Of a stretch of DNA of 33,491 bases, positions 1 through 8,767 are shown in pieces. Within the stretch, counting starts at the first letter, position 1. Every line of letters begins with the position of its first letter. Source of the stretch: JADFDG01 sp965232985. Lineage in GTDB: Bacteria; Pseudomonadota; Gammaproteobacteria; Pseudomonadales; JADFDG01. The stretch covers positions 1-33,491 of the forward strand of contig CBDDRC010000044.1 in the NCBI GenBank assembly GCA_965232985.1, written 5' to 3'. A program made the translations under genes and the position numbers. The notes under the pieces were generated by a model that saw nothing but the letters and a program-made list of their open reading frames with translations, was not told the DNA's origin and did not search any database.

Positions 1-6
1 GCCTTG

Positions 7-438
7 ATGACGATTCTGCTCGACTTCAACGTGTTCTTTGCGCTGCTGGATCCGGCACATGTTCAGCACGACGCAGCGCATGAGTGGTTCGCGGCGCAGG
101 GCCAGCAGGCATGGGCCAGTTGCCCACTGACCGAGAACGGGGTGCTGCGCATTGTCGGGCACGCCCGCTACCCCAATTCGCCGGGTACGCCGGCGGCGGT
201 GGCGCAATTGATGGCAGGTTTGTGTGCGCTGCCGGGCCATGTGTTTTGGCCAGACGACATCAGCCTGCTCGATGCCGGGAAACTGGACAGCACGCGTTTG
301 TTGAGTTCCGCGCAAGTGACGGACAGCTATCTGCTGGCACTGGCCGGCGCACATAATGGGCAGTTGGCAACTTTCGATCGCCGCCTGGTTGTCGATGCTG
401 TGCATGGCGGCGCACAGGGGCTGCACCTGATTGGCTGA
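7..438 (+). CDS. PIN-domain protein, VapC-family toxin-like ribonuclease
   Basis: This 143-aa protein has the size and layout of VapC-type PIN toxins, which cut RNA with a cluster of acidic residues holding Mg2+. The likely acidic residues are visible: D6 in LLDFNVFFALLD, E43 in CPLTENGVLR, D106 in VTDSYLLALA and D124 in ATFDRRL. The order and spacing match the family. The ATG at 7 is preferred over the TTG at 4. A TGA at 5-7 or 8-10 overlaps this start, the usual coupling between an antitoxin stop and a toxin start, so an antitoxin gene probably lies just left of the window. It converges on ppsR with a 43-bp gap. The toxin role is inferred from the family; the partner is not visible. Confidence 0.85.
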   Translation: MTILLDFNVFFALLDPAHVQHDAAHEWFAAQGQQAWASCPLTENGVLRIVGHARYPNSPGTPAAVAQLMAGLCALPGHVFWPDDISLLDAGKLDSTRLLSSAQVTDSYLLALAGAHNGQLATFDRRLVVDAVHGGAQGLHLIG

Positions 439-481
439 CCGGTGGCAAATTGCCCAGGCCCAGCCCGCGCTACCGCGCGAT

Positions 482-1306
482 TCAGCCGCTGATTTTTCGC
501 TTGATCCCCGTGGCCGCCAGGATACGGCTGGAGATTTCTTCGATCGAAAGTTCCGTCACGTTCAGGAACGGCAGGCCCTCGCGCTTGTAGATCGTTTCGG
601 CTGCCCGCACTTCCATATCGCACTGGTGCGCCGAGGCATAGCGGCTGCCAGGCATCCGCTCGTTGCGGATCGCGGCAAGACGATCGGCGTCCACCAGCAG
701 GCCGAAGATTCTGGCCTTGTGCGGCTTGAGCACTTTCGGTAATCCCTCGCCATCGAGATCTTCTTCAGTGAGCGGATAGTTGGCGGTGCGCAGACCGTAC
801 TGCAGGGCGAGATACAGGCTGGTTGGCGTTTTGCCGCTGCGGGACACACCGACCAGGATGATATCGGCCTGGTCGTAATGGCGGGTGCGGGCGCCGTCGT
901 CGTTATCGAGCGCAAAATGCACGGCGTCGATGCGCGTTTTGTATGCCTGGCGGTCGGAGACGGCGTGCGATTTGCCAACGCTGTAGGAGGAGTGAGTCGA
1001 CAATTCCCCTTCCAGTGGTTGCAAAAAAGTGCCGAAAATATCGACGAAAAACGCGTTGGCCTTCGCGAGTTCAGCACGTACATCCTGGTTTACCACCGTG
1101 TCGAAGACCAGCGGCTTACCATCGCTCCCGGCGGCGGCGCGCTCGATGCGAACGACCGCTTCCCGGGCTTTATCAACCGTGTCGATGAACGGCAGCGTCG
1201 CCTTTTCGAACTCGATGTGCTCGAACTGGCTCAACAAACTCAAGCCCAATGCCTCTGCGGTCAGGCCGGTGCCGTCGGATACAAAGAACGCGAAGCGCTT
1301 GGGCAT
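482..1306 (-). CDS. ppsR: PEP synthase regulatory protein (bifunctional kinase/pyrophosphorylase, DUF299)
   Basis: The 274-aa product is a DUF299 regulator that inactivates PEP synthase by ADP-dependent threonine phosphorylation and reactivates it by Pi-dependent dephosphorylation. It begins MPKRFAFFVSDGTGLTAE, the typical family N-terminus, and has the P-loop GVSRSGKTPTS from residue 153. The C-terminal half carries the NYPL and DADRL stretches usual for the family. The ATG at 1306 is chosen because the family starts there and an AAGGA-like site lies about 8 bases upstream; the reading frame stays open further upstream but that part is unlike the family. It is divergent from ppsA across 172 bp, the standard arrangement in Gammaproteobacteria, which fixes its target. 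Confidence 0.96.
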   Translation of the reverse strand: MPKRFAFFVSDGTGLTAEALGLSLLSQFEHIEFEKATLPFIDTVDKAREAVVRIERAAAGSDGKPLVFDTVVNQDVRAELAKANAFFVDIFGTFLQPLEGELSTHSSYSVGKSHAVSDRQAYKTRIDAVHFALDNDDGARTRHYDQADIILVGVSRSGKTPTSLYLALQYGLRTANYPLTEEDLDGEGLPKVLKPHKARIFGLLVDADRLAAIRNERMPGSRYASAHQCDMEVRAAETIYKREGLPFLNVTELSIEEISSRILAATGIKRKISG

Positions 1307-1478
1307 AGCTTTATCCTTTTGATTTTCCTTGTCTATTTCGAGCAGTGATGGCATCTGTTCAGCAGGCTTATGTCCGTGGGAAGGGGGACATTTTCCAGTA
1401 GAATTCCCGCCCACGCCATCGCGCCCACAAGGCAGATGGCGGGCCCCGGCCCCTGAATCCTCAAAAGGAGAATCCGCA

Positions 1479-3863
1479 GTGAAGAACGCCGCCGCGCAAG
1501 ACTACGTCCTGTGGTTCCAGGACTTGAACAGGCATGCCGTTGACCGGGTGGGCGGCAAGAACGCTTCCCTCGGGGAGATGATCAGCCAGTTGAGCCATGC
1601 CGGCGTCCGGGTGCCCGGCGGCTTTGCAACCACGGCGCAAGCCTACCGCGACTTCCTCGCAGCCAGTGATCTCGATCAGAAAATTCACGGCATTCTCGAT
1701 GCTCTCGACATCAATGACATTGCCGCCCTGACGGCGGCCGGCAAACAGATTCGTGACTGGATTGTGGCAGCGCCGCTGCCGCCGGCACTGGAGCAGGCGA
1801 TTCGCGAGGCGTTTGTGCAAATCAGCGAGGGCAACCCGGATATGCCGGTGGCAGTGCGCTCGTCCGCCACCGCCGAAGATCTGCCCGATGCCTCGTTCGC
1901 CGGCCAGCAGGAAACCTTCCTCAACATTCGCGGCATCGACCATGTACTCACCGCCGTAAAGCAAGTGTTTGCCTCGCTGTTCAATGACCGCGCCATTGCC
2001 TACCGCGAACACCAGGGTTTTGAACACAAGCTGGTGGCACTCTCGGCCGGTATTCAGCGCATGGTGCGCAGCGAAACCGGTTGCGCCGGCGTGATGTTCA
2101 CCCTGGACACCGAGAGCGGTTTCAACGGCGTGGTGTTTATCACGGCTTCCTACGGTTTGGGCGAGACGGTGGTGCAGGGGGCGGTAAATCCCGATGAGTT
2201 TTACGTGCACAAGAATACGCTGTTGAATGCGCGCCCGGCGATTTTGCGCCGCAATCTCGGCAGCAAGGCCATTAAAATGATTTACGGAAAAACCGGCCAC
2301 ACCGGCAAATCGACTGAAACCGTCGAAGTGCAGCCGGCCGATCGCAATCGTTTCTGCCTGACTGATGAGCAGGTTTCCGATCTTGCCCGGCAGGCATTGA
2401 TCATCGAAAAACACTACGGCCAGCCGATGGACATCGAGTGGGCACTCGATGGCGATGACGGCAAGCTGTATATCGTGCAGGCACGCCCCGAAACAGTGAA
2501 GAGCCGCGTCCGCTCCAACATCATGGAACGTTACCTGCTGCGCGGCAAAGCGGAGGTAATCTGCGAAGGCCGGGCGATCGGCCAGAAGATCGGTTCCGGC
2601 CCGGTGCGCATCATCACCAGCATCAAGGAAATGGAGCGCGTGCAGCCCGGCGACGTACTCGTTACCGACATGACCGACCCGGACTGGGAGCCGGTAATGA
2701 AACGCGCATCGGCCATTGTCACCAACCGGGGCGGGCGCACCTGTCACGCAGCGATCATTGCGCGCGAGCTGGGCGTGCCGGCGATTGTCGGCTGCGGCAA
2801 TGCCACGGATGTGCTCAAGGATGGCCAGTTGGTCACCGTCTCCTGCGCGGAAGGCGACACTGGCCTTATTTACAACGGCAAGCTGGAGTTTGATATCCAG
2901 AAGAGTTCGATAGACAACATGCCGAAATTGCCGTTCAAACTCATGATGAACGTCGGCAACCCGGACCGTGCTTTTGATTTCGCGATGATTCCGAACCAGG
3001 GCGTGGGTCTGGCCCGCCTGGAGTTCATCATCAACCGGATGATTGGCGTGCACCCCAAAGCGCTGCTCAATTACGACACCCTGCCGCGCGACGTAAAACA
3101 GGCGGTAGACAAGCGCATTGCCGGTTACAAGTCGCCGGTGGATTTTTACATCGAGAAACTGGTTGAAGGCATTGCCACGATCGCGGCGGCCTTTCACCCC
3201 GAGAAAGTCATTGTGCGGCTATCGGATTTCAAATCCAACGAATACGCCAACCTGATCGGCGGCAAATTGTACGAGCCGGCAGAAGAAAACCCGATGTTGG
3301 GTTTCCGTGGCGCATCACGCTACGTTTCCGACAACTTCCGCGATTGTTTCGAGCTTGAATGCCGCGCACTGAAAAAAGTGCGCGAACAGATGGGCCTGAC
3401 CAACATCGAGGTGATGGTGCCGTTCGTGCGTACCGTTGGCGAGGCGGCGCAGGTGTTGAAGCAACTGGCCGAGTGCGGTCTCAAGCGCGGCGAGAATGGT
3501 CTGCGCGTGATCATGATGTGCGAGCTGCCCACCAATGCGTTGCTGGCCGAGAAGTTTCTCGCGCACTTCGATGGTTTCTCGATAGGTTCCAACGATCTTA
3601 CGCAGTTAACGCTCGGCCTTGATCGTGATTCCGGCATCGTGTCGCACCTGTTTGACGAGCGCGACGAAGCCGTGAAGGCGCTGTTGAGTATGGCGATTGA
3701 CGCCTGCAAAAAGCAGGGGAAGTACATTGGCATCTGCGGCCAGGGGCCGTCCGATCACCCGGATTTTGCGCAGTGGCTGATGGAAAAGGGCATTGATTCC
3801 ATTTCGCTGAACCCGGATTCGGTTATGGATACATGGTTTTATCTGGCAGAAGGGCGGGCGTAG
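1479..3863 (+). CDS. ppsA: Phosphoenolpyruvate synthase
   Basis: The 794-aa enzyme makes PEP, AMP and Pi from pyruvate, ATP and water, the entry to gluconeogenesis from pyruvate or lactate. Domains in order are the N-terminal ATP-grasp-like nucleotide domain (VGGKNASLGEM near residue 24), the swivelling phosphohistidine domain with GGRTCHAAIIAREL (His423 is the phosphorylated residue, close to His421 of E. coli), and the C-terminal PEP-binding barrel with ICGQGPSDHP (Cys753, catalytic). Length matches E. coli (792 aa). The start is the GTG at 1479, with AAAAGGAG at 1464-1471 as a strong ribosome binding site. Its regulator is divergent next door, so activity is probably controlled post-translationally by PpsR. 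Confidence 0.97.
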   Translation: MKNAAAQDYVLWFQDLNRHAVDRVGGKNASLGEMISQLSHAGVRVPGGFATTAQAYRDFLAASDLDQKIHGILDALDINDIAALTAAGKQIRDWIVAAPLPPALEQAIREAFVQISEGNPDMPVAVRSSATAEDLPDASFAGQQETFLNIRGIDHVLTAVKQVFASLFNDRAIAYREHQGFEHKLVALSAGIQRMVRSETGCAGVMFTLDTESGFNGVVFITASYGLGETVVQGAVNPDEFYVHKNTLLNARPAILRRNLGSKAIKMIYGKTGHTGKSTETVEVQPADRNRFCLTDEQVSDLARQALIIEKHYGQPMDIEWALDGDDGKLYIVQARPETVKSRVRSNIMERYLLRGKAEVICEGRAIGQKIGSGPVRIITSIKEMERVQPGDVLVTDMTDPDWEPVMKRASAIVTNRGGRTCHAAIIARELGVPAIVGCGNATDVLKDGQLVTVSCAEGDTGLIYNGKLEFDIQKSSIDNMPKLPFKLMMNVGNPDRAFDFAMIPNQGVGLARLEFIINRMIGVHPKALLNYDTLPRDVKQAVDKRIAGYKSPVDFYIEKLVEGIATIAAAFHPEKVIVRLSDFKSNEYANLIGGKLYEPAEENPMLGFRGASRYVSDNFRDCFELECRALKKVREQMGLTNIEVMVPFVRTVGEAAQVLKQLAECGLKRGENGLRVIMMCELPTNALLAEKFLAHFDGFSIGSNDLTQLTLGLDRDSGIVSHLFDERDEAVKALLSMAIDACKKQGKYIGICGQGPSDHPDFAQWLMEKGIDSISLNPDSVMDTWFYLAEGRA

Positions 3864-4095
3864 GCGGGCCCGCAAGCTCAGCTCGGCTTCAGGCGGGCGA
3901 TCTCGGCGGGCCGAACCATGCTCTTGAGCATTCGCTTTTCAGGCGGTTAACCCCTAGACTGCGCGCGCCGCCCGCCATACCAATCAGCGGGCGTGTCACC
4001 TCCCAAGATCCCCGATCGTTCTTCGATCACGAATCCGTCTGCCTCGATTGGTGTTGTGCGTCAGTGCAACAGGCCGTCGCAGGAGTTCAAAAATC

Positions 4096-5484
4096 ATGTC
4101 ATCCGCAAATAACTTTGCAGCCCTCGGGCTTGCGCCGGCGCTGCTGCGCGCCGTCGAAGAAGCCGGCTATACCGTGCCAACCCCCATCCAGCAACAGGCG
4201 ATACCCGTTGTGCTCGCCGGCCGCGATCTGCTTGCCGCTGCGCAGACCGGTACCGGCAAAACGGCCGGCTTCACGCTGCCCATCCTCCAGATCCTGTCGA
4301 CGCGCGCCGCGACGGTGGTGAAACCGGGCCGCCCGCGTTGCCTGGTGTTGACGCCAACGCGCGAGCTCGCCGCGCAGGTCGAAGAGTCCGTGCGCACCTA
4401 CGGCAAGCATGTGTCGCTCACCTCGATGGTGATGTTCGGTGGCGTCGGCATGCAGCCGCAGGTCGACAAGCTGAAAAAGCGCGTCGATATTCTCGTGGCG
4501 ACCCCGGGGCGTCTGCTCGATCACGCAGGTCAACGCACGCTGGATCTGTCCGGTGTCGAGATTCTCGTGCTCGACGAAGCCGATCGCATGCTCGACATGG
4601 GTTTCATCCACGACATCAAACGCGTGCTGAAACTGCTGCCAGCGCAGCGCCAGAACCTGCTGTATTCGGCGACTTTCTCCGACGAGATCCGCCAGCTCAC
4701 CCAGGGGCTGCTGCACAATCCTGCTTCGGTCGAGGTTGCGCGGCGCAACACGGCTTCCGAACTCGTCACCCAGCGCGCCTACTTTACCGCGAAAGACCAG
4801 AAGCGTTACCTGCTTGCGCATCTGGTCAAACAGGGTGGCTGGGAGCAGGTGTTGGTATTCATGCGTACCAAGCACGGCGCCAACCGGCTTGCCGAATTTC
4901 TCGAGAAGAACGGCCTTACGGCGATGGCAATACACGGCAACAAGAGCCAGACGGCGCGCACCAAGGCGCTGGCGGAGTTCAAGGCCGGTTCGCTGCGCAT
5001 TCTGGTTGCTACCGACATCGCCGCGCGCGGTCTGGACATCGACCAGTTGCCGCATGTGGTGAACTACGAACTGCCGAACGTGCCGGAAGACTATGTGCAC
5101 CGCATCGGCCGCACCGGCCGTGCTGGCAGCACCGGCGAGGCGATTTCGCTGGTTGATCCGGAAGAACAGAAATACCTGCGTGACATCGAGCGCATGATGA
5201 AACGTGAAGTGCCGCGGGCAATTGCCGAAGGCTTCGTACCGACGGAAGTGCAGAAACAGGCTGCGTCCGACGACTACAATCGGCCGCGGCCGCCGATGGC
5301 ACCGCGCGGCCGCAGTGGCGGCGGCGGTGGGCGTGGTGATCAGAGCCGCAGTGGTTCGGGCGGTGGTGGCCGGTCGGGTGGCGGCGCCATTGCTGCGCAA
5401 CCGTCGCGCGGCAATGGCCCGTCGCGCGGCCACGGCGGCGGTCAGGGCGGTGGCGGGCAAGGCCAACGCAGCGGCAATCGCTGA
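4096..5484 (+). CDS. rhlE: DEAD-box ATP-dependent RNA helicase, RhlE type
   Basis: This 462-aa RNA helicase has every DEAD-box motif: a Q motif (TPIQQQAIP), Walker A AQTGTGKT at 49-56, PTRELAAQ, TPGR, DEAD at 160-163, SAT, ATDIAARGLDI and HRIGRTGRAG from 335. After the two RecA-like domains, residues from about 396 to the end form a low-complexity Gly/Arg/Ser tail with RGG-like and GGGG runs, typical of RhlE and thought to bind RNA. The ATG at 4096 has AGGAG at 4081-4085. Family members act in ribosome assembly, RNA turnover and cold adaptation. The 232-bp gap upstream allows its own promoter and a long leader. RhlE is favoured over DbpA or SrmB by motif context and tail. Confidence 0.93.
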   Translation: MSSANNFAALGLAPALLRAVEEAGYTVPTPIQQQAIPVVLAGRDLLAAAQTGTGKTAGFTLPILQILSTRAATVVKPGRPRCLVLTPTRELAAQVEESVRTYGKHVSLTSMVMFGGVGMQPQVDKLKKRVDILVATPGRLLDHAGQRTLDLSGVEILVLDEADRMLDMGFIHDIKRVLKLLPAQRQNLLYSATFSDEIRQLTQGLLHNPASVEVARRNTASELVTQRAYFTAKDQKRYLLAHLVKQGGWEQVLVFMRTKHGANRLAEFLEKNGLTAMAIHGNKSQTARTKALAEFKAGSLRILVATDIAARGLDIDQLPHVVNYELPNVPEDYVHRIGRTGRAGSTGEAISLVDPEEQKYLRDIERMMKREVPRAIAEGFVPTEVQKQAASDDYNRPRPPMAPRGRSGGGGGRGDQSRSGSGGGGRSGGGAIAAQPSRGNGPSRGHGGGQGGGGQGQRSGNR

Positions 5485-5614
5485 GTTCAACGCTGCTGCC
5501 GGATACAGTAGCAAGTAGCAACGGCGCGCGCCGTGCCGGGCAGCGTTCTCCTTGTAACCGGTGAGTGGTTCCGGAATGCTAGCCACTTTCTGCTGGCATT
5601 TTGTTGGAGTGTGC

Positions 5615-7159
5615 ATGGTGGCCACCACTGTTTCTACTGGTTGCGGCGCGGTCGAGGGTATCGATCGTGGCGATCACCTTGAGTTTCGCGGCATTCCCTA
5701 TGCGGCGGCCCCCATTGGCGAGCAGCGGTTCCTGCCGCCGCAGCCGCATGCCGGTTGGGCCGGTGTACGCGCAGCGCAGGTTTACGGCACGGCAGCGCCA
5801 CAGGAATTGTCGCCGCTGATGGGCGTTGATCGCGTCAGTGACGACTGCCTCTACCTGAATGTCTGGACGCCGGCTGCGGATCACGCGCAACGCCCGGTGC
5901 TGGTCTGGTTTCACGGCGGCAGTTATATCGCCGGTTGCGGCCATCAGCTGCTTTATCACGGTGCGCGGCTGGCAACCTCGCAGGATTGCGTTGTCGTTAC
6001 CTGCAACTTCCGTATCGGTTTATTCGGTTTCGGCAATTTCGGCGCTGCGTTGGGCGGTGATTTCCCTGCTGCCACCAATGTGGGTACACGTGATCAGGTT
6101 GCGGTGCTGCAATGGGTGCGCGACAACATTGCCGCGTTCGGGGGCGATCCGGCCTGCGTGACAATTTTCGGCGAGTCGGCCGGCGGCATGAGTGTGGCGA
6201 CGCTGCTTGGTGTGCCCAGCGCGCGCGGGCTTTTTCAGCGTGCCATCGTGCAGTCCGGTGGCGCGGATTTTGTGGTGTCGCGCGAGGATTCGGTGCGCGT
6301 GGCGCAGGTCGCTCTCGATGCGCTCGGCGAGTCGCGTGGTGCGCAAATCGACGCGCTGCTCAAGGGTGATGTCGCTGCCATCGTCAAGGCACAACGCAAG
6401 GCGCTGAAACTCACGGTTGATCGCGGCTTGCGCGGCACTACGCCGCAGTTTGGCATGTCGCTGATGCCGGTGGTCGACGGCGATTTTCTGCCGCAGCGAC
6501 CGATCGATGCGATTGCCGCTGGCGCGGCCAAAGACGTGCCGTTGCTCGCCTCGGTGATGCGTGATGAGTGGAACCTGTTTGTGTACAGGCCGCAGCCCGG
6601 CGGTGGTCATGGCGACGAGGCCGGGCAGATTGATGAGGCGCGCCTGTTGCATCTTTGCGAGCGGGCCTTGCCGGGGCATGGTGCCGCTGCGCTGGCATTT
6701 TACCGCACGGTGTCCGGCCGCAAAAATAATGGCAAGTTGCTGGATCTGTTTTGCTGGCTGGAGACCGACCGCATGTTCCGGGTGCCGACGCAACGCCTGC
6801 TGGCGGCGCAGGCGGCGCAGCAGCCGCTGGTTTTTGCCGCCCAGTTCGAGTGGGAGAGCCCTCAGTTTGGCGGCCTGATGGGCGCCTGTCATGTTGTTGA
6901 TGTGCCGTTTGTGTTTGGTGGTACAGGCTCGCCAACCGGGCAGTTTTTTACCGGCGGTGGCGAAGCGGCCGCCGCGCTGGCCGACGAGGTGATGCGTGCC
7001 TGGGCGACGTTTGCCCGGCATGGCAAACCGGCGGCGGTTGGTGGTCTTGACTGGCCGGCGTTCGATGCAAAATGCCAGGCCATGCACTTGGGCCGGCAGG
7101 TGCGCATCGATGCCATGCCCGGCGCAGACGAGCGCGCATTCTGGGATTTTCTTGCGTAA
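5615..7159 (+). CDS. Type-B carboxylesterase (alpha/beta hydrolase)
   Basis: The 514-aa protein belongs to the carboxylesterase/cholinesterase family of serine esterases. The oxyanion-hole stretch VLVWFHGGSYIAG, the nucleophile elbow FGESAGG (Ser188), the acidic member in VMRDEWNLF (Glu318) and the catalytic histidine in GACHVVDVPFVFG (His426) are all present in family order. The N-terminus (GIPYAAAPIGEQRF) is the usual start of the fold, and no signal peptide is evident, so it is probably cytoplasmic. The ATG at 5615 is chosen with TTGGAG at 5604-5609; the frame stays open further upstream but shows no homology there. Substrate cannot be predicted. It may be cotranscribed with the downstream bolA-like gene, 38 bp away. 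Confidence 0.9.
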   Translation: MVATTVSTGCGAVEGIDRGDHLEFRGIPYAAAPIGEQRFLPPQPHAGWAGVRAAQVYGTAAPQELSPLMGVDRVSDDCLYLNVWTPAADHAQRPVLVWFHGGSYIAGCGHQLLYHGARLATSQDCVVVTCNFRIGLFGFGNFGAALGGDFPAATNVGTRDQVAVLQWVRDNIAAFGGDPACVTIFGESAGGMSVATLLGVPSARGLFQRAIVQSGGADFVVSREDSVRVAQVALDALGESRGAQIDALLKGDVAAIVKAQRKALKLTVDRGLRGTTPQFGMSLMPVVDGDFLPQRPIDAIAAGAAKDVPLLASVMRDEWNLFVYRPQPGGGHGDEAGQIDEARLLHLCERALPGHGAAALAFYRTVSGRKNNGKLLDLFCWLETDRMFRVPTQRLLAAQAAQQPLVFAAQFEWESPQFGGLMGACHVVDVPFVFGGTGSPTGQFFTGGGEAAAALADEVMRAWATFARHGKPAAVGGLDWPAFDAKCQAMHLGRQVRIDAMPGADERAFWDFLA

Positions 7160-7197
7160 ATTTTGCTGTTTTCCGATATCGATCGAGGTGTCTTTTC

Positions 7198-7530
7198 GTG
7201 GCCATCAAGCAACACATGCAGCAGCAAATCGACGCGCGTCTGCGCGAGGGTTTCGAGATTACGCGCCTCGAGATCATCAACGAGAGCCACGACCATAACG
7301 TGCCTGCCGGTAGCGAAACCCATTTCAAGGTGGTGGTCGTGTCGCCGGCGTTCGAAGGTTTGTCACTGGTGAAGCGCCATCAGGCGGTTTATGCGCAGTT
7401 GCAGGCGCAACTTGCCGGCGGCGTGCATGCGCTGGCCTTGCATACCTATACCGGCGCGGAGTGGGCGGCACGCGAGGCGGTACCGGATTCGCCGGCCTGT
7501 CGCGGCGGATCGAAACAGGAGCAGCGCTGA
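7198..7530 (+). CDS. BolA family protein
   Basis: The 110-aa product matches the small BolA fold: LEIINESHDHNVPAGSETHF followed by FKVVVVSPAFEGLSLVKRHQ and a C-terminal helix with ALALHTYTGAEW. The invariant His of VKRH and the His pair in ESHDH are the residues BolA proteins use with monothiol glutaredoxins to hold a [2Fe-2S] cluster. The start is a GTG at 7198 preceded by GAGGTG at 7185-7190; ATG at 7216 is an alternative. The last 15 or so residues, rich in Ser, Gly and Gln, lie beyond the fold. BolA proteins act in iron-sulfur handling and stress morphology; whether this one is BolA proper or a paralogue is not clear. Confidence 0.92.
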   Translation: MAIKQHMQQQIDARLREGFEITRLEIINESHDHNVPAGSETHFKVVVVSPAFEGLSLVKRHQAVYAQLQAQLAGGVHALALHTYTGAEWAAREAVPDSPACRGGSKQEQR

Positions 7531-7545
7531 GCCCGACGTGCGTGG

Positions 7546-8511
7546 TTAATGCGTGGGTGGCGGCAGTGCGCCGAGCAATTGCTCAAGCGCAGTGTGCGGC
7601 AAGCCGTTTTGGGCAGCGTGGCGGATGTAAGTGCCCAGCATTTGCCGCGTTTGTCTGTCCACCTTGCTGAAGTGGTGGCGCAGAAACGCCTCGGCGTCGA
7701 AACCGGGCACCCAGGGCACCAGGCGCAGCAGCAGTGCGATGGCCTGCCGGTTGAGCAGCAGTTTGAACCTGATCGGTTTGCGCACGGCAAATCGCGCACA
7801 CTGCCCGCTAAGGGCTTCGTGCGCGGCGGCGACGGCAATTTTCAGAACCTCATGGTGCGCATAGCGTTCGATGCGCCAGTCAACCAGCTCCAGGCCGGCG
7901 ATCAGCGGAATCGTCAGTGCCGACATGCGCGCCGCGTGGGCAGGCAGATCGTTGCGCACTGCTGCCCGCAGTCCGCCGCGCGTGAGCGTGGCAGCAATCG
8001 TCGCGCTTGCGGCACATTCGGCATCGAACTGCGCGGCAACGCCCGGCGGGAGCACGCAGGTGATGCCGTTCTGGCTGGCCGGCTCGTGCGGCAGCGGTGA
8101 TTGCCACGCCGAGAACTGGATCAGGCCCTGCACGATGAGGCGATCTTTTGCGCCATGCTCGCGCAGATACTGAGAGTCTTCCGGGTCAGGCTGCAGCACG
8201 ACCAGCGTGGCGCGGCCGGTGGCAGCCAGGAATTCGTTGAGCCATGGGCCCCGCAGCGCATCGGAAGGCGTAGTGAACCAAACTTCGTCCCAGTGGCTGG
8301 CGGCCACTTCCGCTGGCGTCGTGGCAACGGCGATCTGGGATATCCGCTCTTCGCGCAACGTAAAAAATCCCTGGTGGTAGAGCGTGAGGCCCTGTTGCAG
8401 GTGCGCGCGGTGATGTTCGCGCACATAGAAACCGACCTCGGCGCCGCCCTTGAGCAGTGCGGCCGCGAATACTGTGCCGGTTGCGCCGGCGCCCACGATG
8501 AGGATGCGCAT
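7546..8511 (-). CDS. Ketopantoate reductase-like NAD(P)-binding protein
   Basis: The 321-aa protein has the N-terminal Rossmann fold of the ApbA/PanE family, opening MRILIVGAGATGTVFAAALL. The C-terminal part is helical and ends in a segment (HHFSKVDRQTRQMLGTYIRHA) resembling the C-terminal ApbA domain. I do not see the usual Lys and Asn pair of true ketopantoate reductases in the linking helix, where the sequence instead reads RNDLPAHAARMSALTIP. It is therefore probably a relative with another substrate rather than PanE. Its ATG is 1 nt after the stop of the ribbon-helix-helix gene and shows no clear ribosome binding site, so translation is likely coupled. It converges on the bolA-like gene with a 15-bp gap. 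Confidence 0.75.
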   Translation of the reverse strand: MRILIVGAGATGTVFAAALLKGGAEVGFYVREHHRAHLQQGLTLYHQGFFTLREERISQIAVATTPAEVAASHWDEVWFTTPSDALRGPWLNEFLAATGRATLVVLQPDPEDSQYLREHGAKDRLIVQGLIQFSAWQSPLPHEPASQNGITCVLPPGVAAQFDAECAASATIAATLTRGGLRAAVRNDLPAHAARMSALTIPLIAGLELVDWRIERYAHHEVLKIAVAAAHEALSGQCARFAVRKPIRFKLLLNRQAIALLLRLVPWVPGFDAEAFLRHHFSKVDRQTRQMLGTYIRHAAQNGLPHTALEQLLGALPPPTH

Positions 8512-8512
8512 G

Positions 8513-8767
8513 TCAGTGGCTGTGCAGATATTCGTTGATGGCCTGCAGGACGATATCGGTGACTGTTCGATCCTCGTAGATCGCCTTCAGCTTGAGGCGT
8601 TTGTGCAGCGCTTTCGGTATTTCCATGTTCAGGCGCTGCAGATCGTCACGCGATCCGGGGGCGCGGTTCTTGCGCTTCGGTTGCAGCTTTGCTTTCGCTT
8701 TGCGCGCTGGCGTTACCTTGGCCGCCGGTGCGTTGCTGGCCTGATCGACGAAATCCAGTTGTTTCAT
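8513..8767 (-). CDS. Ribbon-helix-helix protein with basic N-terminal tail (ParG/CopG-like)
   Basis: This 84-aa protein has two parts. Residues 1 to about 43 form an Ala/Lys/Arg/Pro-rich tail (PARKAKAKLQPKRKNR) that is probably disordered. Residues from about 46 form a ribbon-helix-helix: a short strand LNMEIPKALHKRL, a helix KLKAIYEDRT, and a second helix VTDIVLQAINEYL. The combination resembles ParG-type plasmid partition repressors and other small DNA-binding regulators. GGAGAG sits 5 bases before the ATG. It is the first gene of a two-gene minus-strand operon with the ketopantoate-reductase-like gene. No parA is nearby, so a partition role is not supported; DNA binding is inferred. Confidence 0.72.
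   Translation of the reverse strand: MKQLDFVDQASNAPAAKVTPARKAKAKLQPKRKNRAPGSRDDLQRLNMEIPKALHKRLKLKAIYEDRTVTDIVLQAINEYLHSH

Noticed and set aside
1461..3197. Long minus-strand reading frame opposite ppsA
   Set aside because: Overlaps a confidently identified gene; its translation has no family features.
4099..5628. Long minus-strand frame opposite the RhlE helicase
   Set aside because: All helicase motifs are on the plus strand.
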